The notes beneath the pieces are model-generated. The model did not search any database and was not told the DNA's origin. It saw only the letters and a program-made list of their open reading frames with translations. The position numbers and the translations under genes were made by a program. 5,133 nt of DNA from JBFMFE01 sp040752295 (GTDB lineage Bacteria; UBP15; UBA6099; JBFMBQ01). This document shows positions 1 to 4,719 of this stretch, piece after piece; within the stretch, counting starts at the first letter, position 1, and the number at the start of each line of letters is the position of its first letter. Location: NCBI GenBank assembly GCA_040752295.1, contig JBFMFE010000121.1:1-5133 (forward strand). Reading direction: 5' to 3'.

Positions 1-127
1 CCTTGTTTCCCGCGCTCCGCGCGGGAGTGAAGGCGGCGATGACTCGCCGCAGTCCAAGGCCTGCCTGCCGGCAGGCAGGCGGATGACGTCGCAATCCATC
101 GTGACGAAGAATGTGCGAAAGTTCACA
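1..127 (+). repeat. Structured intergenic repeat element, copy 1 (left end cut by window)
   Basis: Positions 70-126 match 3896-3952 at 54 of 57 bases; the only differences are at 83, 89 and 112. The beginning (3-22, TTGTTTCCCGC..TCCGCGC) also resembles 3697-3714 apart from a 2-bp indel, so this is a shorter version of the element upstream of the second moeA, with its left terminus probably just outside the window. The left half consists of three consecutive perfect inverted repeats: stem 9-15/19-25, stem 33-39/44-50, and the 22-bp palindrome at 59-80. The right end carries GTGCGAAAGTTC (113-124), which recurs at 3939-3950 and inverted at 3682-3693. No plausible coding sequence is seen. It could be a MITE/REP-like element or a structured RNA; the sequence alone does not decide. 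Confidence 0.7.
59..80. repeat. Perfect 22-bp palindrome inside repeat copy 1
   Basis: The half-site GCCTGCCTGCC (59-69) is followed directly by its exact reverse complement (70-80). Its right half continues into the 57-bp block shared with the second element. In that second copy the GGCAGGCAGGC half is present (3896-3906) but is preceded by the 9-bp tandem array rather than by the complementary half. Palindromes of this GCCTGCC type are, to my recollection, frequent in genomes of some uncultivated bacteria. The function is unknown. Confidence 0.75.
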
Positions 128-201
128 TAAAGATGGTAACTATTTACTGATCTGAAGAGACGTGAGCGAAAGAGAAAGAAAAGGAGAATGATGAAGGGTA
201 A

Positions 202-225
202 GGCTCCATGTCGGAGCATGGAGCC
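202..225 (-). terminator. Possible terminator hairpin after the MoeA-PBP gene
   Basis: GGCTCCATG (202-210) and its exact complement CATGGAGCC (217-225) enclose a 6-base loop. Read on the minus strand, the hairpin lies about 115 nt after the stop codon of the MoeA-PBP gene and is followed by a moderately T-rich stretch (TTACCCTTCATC), not a clean U tract. The plus-strand side is followed by AACAGACAA, so minus-strand termination is the better reading. The evidence is weak without a strong U run. Confidence 0.35.
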
Positions 226-245
226 AACAGACAATAGATTCATCG

Positions 246-276
246 TTCGACGTTCCTTGTTCGATATTCGATATTC
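246..276. repeat. TTCGATATTC-type short direct repeats
   Basis: TTCGACGTTC (246-255) is followed by CTTG and then by two overlapping TTCGATATTC copies. On the plus strand it translates as RRSLFDIRYS, a kind of spurious peptide that I recall as common in intergenic DNA of several uncultivated bacterial lineages. That link is from memory, not from a search. It is low-complexity intergenic sequence with no known role. Confidence 0.5.
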
Positions 277-338
277 TTTCTTCACAACATACGACACGTG
301 ATTGTTGACGCGAAAATAGATTATCGCGCCCGGTTCAG

Positions 339-2237
339 TCACAGCGGGACGAAGCTGCCGGTCCCGCTGACGTCGTATCCTCCCATCGCAAGGACTCTCT
401 CCCTGAAACCGCGCGAACGGATAATCTCGATCATGATCTTTATTCTCTCGTCCTCGAGCAGGTCGGACGGTATGACCAGGTCGAAGCGCTCCATCGTCAG
501 CGGAACGAAATCGAGCGACAGCGCCTTCGCCGCCGCGTGTATGCCAAGCCCGGCGTCAGCCGCGCCCGACGCCACGGCGACCGCCACGTTCACGTGCGTG
601 TATTCCTCGGCGCCGCAGCCGGCGACGCAGGCGGGATCGATCCCCGCCCGCTTAAGCTCGTAGTCGAGCAGCACGCGCGTTCCCGAGCCGGACTGGCGGT
701 TGACGAAACGCACTCCGGGCTTCGCGAGGTCTCCGACGGCGCGTATTCCCTTCGGGTTCCCCGGCGCCGTCATGAACCCCTGCACGCGGCGGACGAGCGT
801 GAGCAGCGCCGCGGGAACGTCGGGAACGTGACGCCGGACGTACGTCACGTTGTACCCGCCGGTCTCCTCGTCCAAAAGATGGCATCCGGCGACGTGCGCA
901 ATCCGCCTGTTTATCGCCGTCAGCCCGCCCAGACTGCCCACGTTCGCGGACGATATCCTCACCCTCCCGGACGTCTTTTCGAGCATCATGCCCGCGAGCA
1001 GGTCTATCGTCAGATCGTGCGACCCGATGAAGAGAAGCCGGCGCCCGACCTCTCCGGGGGACGCGAGCAGCTCGACCGTCGTCTCCTCGCCCTCGGACAG
1101 TCCGCCCGCCTCCTGCGGGATTCTCACGAAGCCGTCCGCGCGCGCGACCGACGAGATCACCCCCGCGCCGCCGGCGACGGGCACGGCTACGACGCGACCC
1201 CCGACCTCGCCGGCGATGACGCGCACGTGCTCCTCAAGCCCCAGCTTCGACGGAATCTTTCTGCCCGCGACCGCCGCGACCCTCCGTTCCTCCGGCGGCG
1301 GAACGCCCTGCATCATGTAAAGAAGCGGCGCCACGAACTCCCTGAACGCGACGAGGGCGGACACCGGGTAGCCGGGGATGCCCGCCACCGGGCGTCCCGC
1401 CGCGGCGCCGAGGAGCGTCGGCTTGCCGGGCATCATCGCCACGCCGTGAACGAGTATCTCGCCGAGTCTTTCGAGCGCCGAGGGAGTGAAGTCAGCAGAG
1501 CCGGCGGACGAGCCGGCGATGACGATCACGAGGTCGGCGCCCCCGCCGAGCGCGCCGCCGACCGTGCGCTCTAAAAGGTCGGGGTCGTCGGGCACGGGCT
1601 TGAGGACCTCCGCCGCGGCGCCGCATTCGGCGCACAGCGACGCNNNNNNNNNNGGCGGCGGGGGCATCGGCGTTTCCCCGGGCGGCGCCATCTCCTCGCC
1701 GGTGGGCACTATCACCACACGCGGCTTGCGGAACACCTCGAGCGCCGTCACTCCCGCAGCGAGGAGCGCGCACTGGTCCCATGGGCGTATCCGCGTCCGC
1801 GGCGGCGTAACTATCTCACCCTTTACAATGTCCTCGCCCACTTTGCGCACGTTGCGCCACGGGTACGCCGCCTCCCTGACCTCCCACGCATCCCCCCTGT
1901 CCTCCACTTTTTCGATCATCACGACCGCGTCCGTCCCCTCCGGCATCGGCGCGCCCGTGTCAATCATCGGGGCGGCGCCCTTGCCCAGAAGAACGGGTTT
2001 TTCGGGAAGCGCCCCGAACGTGTCGGACGCCCTGACCGCGATGCCGTCCATCGCCGCGGCGTGGTACGACGGAACGGAGATGGCGGCTCTCACGGGCGCG
2101 GAGACGACCCTGCCGAGGGCTTCGCGCACGGAGACGGTTTCGGTCCCGACCAGCGCGCCGCCGAAACGCCCGAAAAACACGCCCTTCGCCTCCTCGACGG
2201 TCTTCAAATGACGGAATACGCGCCTTTTTCTCTCCAC
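339..2237 (-). CDS. moeA: Molybdopterin molybdenumtransferase (MoeA) fused to a PBP-like binding domain
   Basis: MoeA-family protein predicted to insert molybdate (or tungstate) into adenylylated molybdopterin in the cytoplasm, the last step to Mo-cofactor. About residues 8-395 form the MoeA part: AMDG near 62-65, TGAPMPEGTDAVV near 94-106, PTGEE at 178-182, PGKPTL near 270-275 and GIPGYPVSA near 286-294. Residues about 400-632 are a periplasmic-binding-protein-like domain of the COG1910 type, shown by NRQSGSGTR (513-521), THVNVAVAVASG (547-558), DAGLGI (561-566) and LDFVPLTMERFDL. There is no signal peptide, so the domain should act in the cytosol, perhaps holding or sensing the oxyanion (inference). 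The usual SGGxSxGxxD motif reads AGSSAGSADF (241-250). The GTG start follows a perfect AGGAGG with 5-nt spacing. Ten Ns interrupt codons near residues 195-198, so the true length is probably a few residues above 632. This gene lies 156 bp downstream of the second moeA. Family assignment is secure; metal preference is unknown. Confidence 0.93.
   Translation of the reverse strand: MERKRRVFRHLKTVEEAKGVFFGRFGGALVGTETVSVREALGRVVSAPVRAAISVPSYHAAAMDGIAVRASDTFGALPEKPVLLGKGAAPMIDTGAPMPEGTDAVVMIEKVEDRGDAWEVREAAYPWRNVRKVGEDIVKGEIVTPPRTRIRPWDQCALLAAGVTALEVFRKPRVVIVPTGEEMAPPGETPMPPPXXXXASLCAECGAAAEVLKPVPDDPDLLERTVGGALGGGADLVIVIAGSSAGSADFTPSALERLGEILVHGVAMMPGKPTLLGAAAGRPVAGIPGYPVSALVAFREFVAPLLYMMQGVPPPEERRVAAVAGRKIPSKLGLEEHVRVIAGEVGGRVVAVPVAGGAGVISSVARADGFVRIPQEAGGLSEGEETTVELLASPGEVGRRLLFIGSHDLTIDLLAGMMLEKTSGRVRISSANVGSLGGLTAINRRIAHVAGCHLLDEETGGYNVTYVRRHVPDVPAALLTLVRRVQGFMTAPGNPKGIRAVGDLAKPGVRFVNRQSGSGTRVLLDYELKRAGIDPACVAGCGAEEYTHVNVAVAVASGAADAGLGIHAAAKALSLDFVPLTMERFDLVIPSDLLEDERIKIMIEIIRSRGFRERVLAMGGYDVSGTGSFVPL
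1644..1653. other. Assembly gap (10 N) inside the MoeA-PBP gene
   Basis: Ten undetermined bases interrupt the MoeA domain. Reading frame is the same on both sides when the gap is counted as 10, so the true gap should be 1 modulo 3 in length. Aligned to the neighbouring MoeA, the flanks PMPPP and ASLCAECGA bracket the stretch that reads GQVRDVNTYSI in the paralogue. About five more residues (about 15 bases) seem to be missing than the Ns represent. The lost segment covers the conserved GQ(I/V)xD(S/V)N motif. Confidence 0.9.
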
Positions 2238-2242
2238 GTTCG

Positions 2243-2248
2243 CCTCCT
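2243..2248 (-). promoter_or_regulatory. Ribosome binding site of the MoeA-PBP gene
   Basis: CCTCCT on the plus strand reads AGGAGG on the minus strand, five bases before the GTG codon at 2237-2235. This perfect Shine-Dalgarno match fixes the GTG as the start although it is not ATG. Confidence 0.85.
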
Positions 2249-2306
2249 AATCAGGCATAGGCGAAACTAAAAAAGAGTCTTTTCTATAGTTCGTAACGTG
2301 CCCATT

Positions 2307-2330
2307 CCCGTGCCCGTGCACGGGCACGGG
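2307..2330. repeat. Perfect 24-bp palindrome between the two moeA genes
   Basis: The half-site CCCGTGCCCGTG (2307-2318) is followed immediately by its exact complement CACGGGCACGGG (2319-2330). A further CGTGCCC lies at 2298-2304. On the plus strand the hairpin is followed by TTTTATG and so looks like an intrinsic terminator, but no plus-strand gene reads into it. On the minus strand, the direction of both flanking genes, no U tract follows. It sits about 70 bp before the MoeA-PBP start, so it could be an operator or leader hairpin, or a member of a dispersed palindrome family. The function is not shown. Confidence 0.7.
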
Positions 2331-2380
2331 TTTTATGAAACCATATAATTAAAAATACTCGCCGTTTTGTGCAAGATTTC

Positions 2381-2390
2381 ATTGTATAAC
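2381..2390 (-). promoter_or_regulatory. Weak candidate -10 region for the MoeA-PBP gene
   Basis: The minus strand reads GTTATACAAT just after the upstream moeA stop codon. It resembles the GTTATAAT boxes ahead of the plus-strand genes (4013-4020 and 4686-4693). No convincing -35 is visible. If used, it would give a leader of roughly 135 nt containing the 24-bp palindrome. The genes could equally be co-transcribed. Confidence 0.2.
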
Positions 2391-2393
2391 CTA

Positions 2394-3623
2394 TTAAAAT
2401 AGAAACACTTCCACGCGCTCGCCCCCGGGCGCCCCCTCGGAATGAACGGGCACGATGAAGAAGCCATCGGCTCTCACCAGCGCGTTGATCGCGCCCGACC
2501 TGCCGAACACGGGCACGGCGTACGCCCGCCCGTCCCTCTCCTCGATGCTCACCCTCACGTACTCCTCCCTGCCGTGAGCGGAGTGGACGGACGTCGTCAG
2601 TTCAGCCTCGACGCGCCGTCCGCCGGGACGGCGGGTCAGTTCCCCGCCTTCAAGATACCGCAGGAACGGCGCCAGGAAAACCTGCGCCACGACGAGCGCG
2701 GAGACGGGATGCCCCGGCAGACCGAACAGCGCCTTGCCGCCGACCGACGCCAGAAGCGTCGGCTTGCCGGGACTGATCGCCACGCCGTGGGCGATAACCC
2801 GCGCGCCGGGGAGCCTCCCGACGACCTCCATGACGTGGTCCCGCCGACCGACGGAAGTCCCGCCCGACAGCGCCGCGGCGTCGCCGCGGGACAAGGCTTC
2901 ATTTATCGCGGACCCGATGAGGTCCGGGTCGTCCGGAACGACGTCCAGCGGCACCGCCTCGCCGCCCGACGCCCTCACGAGCGCGCATATCGAATACGTG
3001 TTCACGTCGCGCACCTGTCCGGGCGACGGGGCGCGCCCGACGGGCGTCACCTCGTTTCCCGTCGAAAAAACCGCCACGACGGGCTTCCTGTAAACGACGA
3101 CCTCCTCCACGCCGAGACCCGCAAGCAGCCCGACGTCCTGGGGTCTGAGCCGCCGTCCCCGCGGCAGAACTTTCTGACCGCGCGCGACGTCACCGGCGCG
3201 TTCGAGCACGTTCTCGCCCGCCGTCACGGGTCGCGTCACCTCCACCGCGCCCCCGCCCGCCGGCGCGGCGTACTCGACCATCACGACCGCGTCCGCCCCG
3301 CCGGGAAGAAAGCCGCCCGTCGGAACGGCGGCAGCCTCGCCCGCGCCGATGCCGAAGCCGGGGACCGATCCCATCCTCACCTCACCGACCGCCTTCAGCA
3401 GCGCCGGGACGGACTCGGACGCTCCGAACGTGTCCCCCGCGCGCACTGCGTAGCCGTCCATCGTCGCCCTCGGTCCCGGCGGCAGGTCCTCCGCCGACAC
3501 GACGTCCTCGGCGAGCACCCTTGAAAGCGCCGCGCCGGGCGCCACGGTCTCGGTTCCCACGCGCCGGAATCCGGCGAGTTCCTCGAAAATCCGCTCCGGC
3601 GTCACGACCCTGAAAAATTCCAT
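2394..3623 (-). CDS. moeA: Molybdopterin molybdenumtransferase MoeA (stand-alone)
   Basis: Cytosolic enzyme of Mo-cofactor synthesis that exchanges AMP on adenylylated molybdopterin for molybdate or tungstate. The 409-residue length fits the family (about 400-410). Visible motifs in order are RATMDGYAV (52-60), PTGGFLPGGADAVVMVE (101-117), FSTGNEV (186-192, where many members have GDE), PGQVRDVNTY (201-210), SGGTSVGRRD (253-262), HGVAISPGKPTL (279-290) and GLPGHPVSAL (301-310). The beta-rich C-terminal domain follows from about 330. I chose the ATG at 3623 because family similarity begins at MEFFRVVTPERI and GGAAGG-like GGAAGG lies 9 nt upstream. The open frame continues to 3920, but that extension is repeat DNA. 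It is the first gene of the minus-strand pair and divergent from the membrane-protein gene. Two MoeA paralogues side by side are known in archaea and some bacteria, sometimes discussed as Mo- versus W-specific; which applies here cannot be read from sequence. Confidence 0.95.
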   Translation of the reverse strand: MEFFRVVTPERIFEELAGFRRVGTETVAPGAALSRVLAEDVVSAEDLPPGPRATMDGYAVRAGDTFGASESVPALLKAVGEVRMGSVPGFGIGAGEAAAVPTGGFLPGGADAVVMVEYAAPAGGGAVEVTRPVTAGENVLERAGDVARGQKVLPRGRRLRPQDVGLLAGLGVEEVVVYRKPVVAVFSTGNEVTPVGRAPSPGQVRDVNTYSICALVRASGGEAVPLDVVPDDPDLIGSAINEALSRGDAAALSGGTSVGRRDHVMEVVGRLPGARVIAHGVAISPGKPTLLASVGGKALFGLPGHPVSALVVAQVFLAPFLRYLEGGELTRRPGGRRVEAELTTSVHSAHGREEYVRVSIEERDGRAYAVPVFGRSGAINALVRADGFFIVPVHSEGAPGGERVEVFLF

Positions 3624-3672
3624 CGGAAACCGCCTTCCGCCGCGCCACCCGCAGGCGAAAATCCTCTCCGTT

Positions 3673-3678
3673 ATTATA
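3673..3678 (-). promoter_or_regulatory. Candidate -10 box of the stand-alone moeA
   Basis: The minus strand reads TATAAT, about 50 nt before the ATG at 3623, which would give a leader of roughly 43 nt. No TTGACA-like -35 is seen 16-18 bp upstream. That position falls inside the end of the repeat element (GTGCGAAAGTTC read on this strand), so the promoter abuts and perhaps borrows from the element. Confidence 0.4.
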
Positions 3679-3750
3679 TGCGAACTTTCGCACTTTTTGG
3701 TTCCCGCTCCGCGCCTGTCTGCCGCCGGACAGCTCCGACGTGTCCGACAG

Positions 3751-3777
3751 GGCAGACAGGTCAGACAGGTCAGACAG
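3751..3777. repeat. 9-bp tandem array, first (3 units)
   Basis: Three adjacent 9-bp units read GGCAGACAG, GTCAGACAG and GTCAGACAG, with a partial ACAGGCAGG continuing after them. They use the same unit as the array at 3856-3900. The first unit also forms the right arm of an inverted repeat with 3714-3723. Confidence 0.8.
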
Positions 3778-3799
3778 ACAGGCAGGCGTTGATTTATCA

Positions 3800-3843
3800 C
3801 CGCTTTGCCTTTGCCGGCGATTAATCGCCGGCATTGAAAGCGG
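3800..3843. repeat. Nested hairpin with 20-bp perfect palindrome core
   Basis: The core 3813-3832 is a perfect palindrome with half-site GCCGGCGATT. It is flanked by a second complementary pair, CCGCTTT (3800-3806) and AAAGCGG (3837-3843), separated from the core by short unpaired segments. The result is a long stable stem-loop between the two 9-bp arrays. No U tract follows on either strand, so it is not a typical terminator. Confidence 0.75.
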
Positions 3844-3855
3844 CGCCTGCTTGTC

Positions 3856-3900
3856 GTCAGACGGGTCAGACAGGTCAGACGGGTCAGACAGGTCAGGCAG
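3856..3900. repeat. 9-bp tandem array, second (5 units)
   Basis: Five contiguous 9-bp units alternate GTCAGACGG and GTCAGACAG and end with GTCAGGCAG, after which GCAGGCGG leads into the conserved right block of the element. Alternation of two unit variants suggests expansion by 18-bp steps. The array is absent from copy 1, where hairpins and the GCCTGCC palindrome take its place. Confidence 0.85.
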
Positions 3901-4014
3901 GCAGGCGGCTGACGCCGCAATCCATCGTGACGAAGAACGTGCGAAAGTTCACTATATCCCGCCGGCGTCGAGGCTGCGCTGCGTGGAAATCGATCGTTGC
4001 GCGTGAGGGGTCGT

Positions 4015-4020
4015 TATAAT
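4015..4020 (+). promoter_or_regulatory. Candidate -10 box of the membrane-protein gene
   Basis: A perfect TATAAT ends six bases before the ATG at 4027. Transcription would then begin at or next to the A of the start codon, giving a leaderless message. No recognisable -35 lies 16-18 bp upstream (3991-3998 reads CGATCGTT). Confidence 0.4.
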
Positions 4021-4026
4021 ATTCAC

Positions 4027-4650
4027 ATGCTCCGCGTTCTGTGGGGCGCGATTGCGCTCAGCATAGTCCACGCCCTCATGCCCGACCACTGGCTGCCGCT
4101 CGCTATGATCGCGAGGACGGAGAGATGGAACCGCGCGGAGACGACGCTCATCACCGCCGCGGTTGCGCTCCCGCACGTGCTGAGCACGGTCGCCGTCGGG
4201 ACCGCCGTCGGGCTGGCGGGATACACACTATCGGCGACACACGAAGCCGCGATGAGAACCGCGGCGCCGCTGGCGCTCGTTGTCGTGGGCGCGGCGTACG
4301 TTTACCTCGATTTCGCGAAGAAGGGGCACGTCCGCCGCGACGCGCCGGGGCGCGCCGGGGCGGGCACGAAAATCGCCGTCGCCGCGTCGCTCGCCGCGGC
4401 GCTGTTCTTCTCGCCGTGCATACCCGTCGGCGCCTACTTCTTCGTCGCCGGGCGGAAAGGCGCCGCGGGCATCGCGACGGTGTCAGCAGTCTATACCGTC
4501 GTGACGGTCGCCGGGATGGTCGCGCTGGTGAACCTCGCCCTGAGAGGCGCGAAAAAGGTGGAATGGGAATTCCTCGAACGCCGCGAACGCCTCGTCACGG
4601 GACTCGTGCTGATAGTCATCGGCGTCTTCGTGTATTTCGTCGAGATATGA
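4027..4650 (+). CDS. Six-helix membrane protein, NiCoT/UreH-like putative metal transporter
   Basis: A 207-residue hydrophobic protein with about six membrane segments near 3-18, 39-67, 76-95, 114-140, 146-170 and 188-205. The first segment ends in HALMPDHW (15-22), an exact HX4DH, the metal-binding signature of NiCoT nickel/cobalt permeases (HAVDADH in the classic family). LPHVLSTV (48-55) recalls the second histidine motif of that family, and FFSPCIPVGAYF (127-138) is a further helix-breaking motif with a cysteine. It is shorter than classic NiCoTs (usually over 300 residues) and closer in size to HupE/UreJ- or UreH-type proteins. The ATG at 4027 was chosen because TATAAT lies just upstream; in-frame TTG (3997) and GTG (4003) starts are possible. 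No Shine-Dalgarno sits at normal distance before the ATG. It is divergent from moeA and followed 69 bp later by the flavoprotein gene. Membrane transport is likely; the substrate is inferred only. Confidence 0.8.
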   Translation: MLRVLWGAIALSIVHALMPDHWLPLAMIARTERWNRAETTLITAAVALPHVLSTVAVGTAVGLAGYTLSATHEAAMRTAAPLALVVVGAAYVYLDFAKKGHVRRDAPGRAGAGTKIAVAASLAAALFFSPCIPVGAYFFVAGRKGAAGIATVSAVYTVVTVAGMVALVNLALRGAKKVEWEFLERRERLVTGLVLIVIGVFVYFVEI

Positions 4651-4687
4651 ACGTGGCGCGCGCAATCGGGTTCATGAGATAATGGGT

Positions 4688-4693
4688 TATAAT
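4688..4693 (+). promoter_or_regulatory. Candidate -10 box of the FAD-linked oxidase gene
   Basis: TATAAT lies 26 bases before the ATG at 4720, in the same GTTATAAT context as the box at 4013-4020. A start near 4700 would leave a short leader containing the G-rich ribosome-binding region (4702-4716). No clear -35 is seen. Confidence 0.4.
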
Positions 4694-4719
4694 CAGCGGG
4701 CGGAGGGGGGAGAGGGCGG

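Larger units (their letters stand above)
128..338. other. Intergenic stretch without a convincing gene
   Basis: This AT-richer stretch lies between the repeat element and the 3' end of the MoeA-PBP gene. It contains a purine-rich run (about 155-200), a 9-bp stem hairpin (202-225) and a TTCGATATTC-type direct repeat (246-276). A 36-codon reading frame (191-301, plus strand) follows an AAGGAG at 181-186. However, it runs straight through the hairpin and the repeat and resembles no protein I know, so it is not called as a gene. Confidence 0.6.
3681..3952 (+). repeat. Structured intergenic repeat element, copy 2 (MITE/REP-like)
   Basis: The element is bounded by imperfect inverted termini. GCGAACTTTCGCAC begins at 3680 and GTGCGAAAGTTCAC ends at 3952; the inverted match is 13 of 14 bases. 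Its right end (3896-3952) matches 70-126 at 54/57 and its left part (3697-3714) resembles 3-22. Inside it are a nested inverted repeat (3714-3723 with 3751-3760, enclosing 3726-3731 with 3741-3746), a short 9-bp tandem array, a long nested hairpin (3800-3843) and a second 9-bp array. It fills most of the divergent spacer between moeA and the membrane-protein gene. An open frame crosses it on the minus strand, but its peptide (CLTRLTCLTRLT) is repeat-derived. No transposase is present, so mobility, if any, would need one elsewhere. A structured RNA is an alternative. Confidence 0.75.

Noticed and set aside
537..1574. Long plus-strand open frame opposite the MoeA-PBP gene
   Set aside because: An Arg/His/Pro-rich shadow of a high-G+C gene with no recognisable domain; the opposite strand encodes clear MoeA motifs.
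2307..2336. Intrinsic terminator on the plus strand
   Set aside because: The hairpin plus TTTTAT fits the form, but both flanking genes are on the minus strand and no plus-strand transcript is expected here.
2238..2393. Molybdenum-cofactor riboswitch upstream of the MoeA-PBP gene
   Set aside because: I see one palindrome and an AT-rich leader, not the multi-helix conserved Moco RNA motif. A covariance-model search would be needed to reopen this.
2442..3524. Long plus-strand open frame opposite the stand-alone moeA
   Set aside because: The composition is that of a shadow frame and there are no family motifs; the minus strand is unambiguous MoeA.
3751..3908. CRISPR array
   Set aside because: Units are 9 bp and directly adjacent, with no spacers and no 24-40 bp repeats; no cas gene is in the window.
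3624..3920. N-terminal extension of the stand-alone MoeA back to 3920
   Set aside because: The added 99 codons are translated 9-bp repeats and hairpin DNA; MoeA similarity starts at the ATG at 3623 and the resulting 409 residues match family length.
4041..4682. Plus-strand frame overlapping the membrane-protein gene
   Set aside because: It is an Arg-rich out-of-frame reading with no hydrophobic segments; the overlapping frame has six membrane helices and HX4DH.
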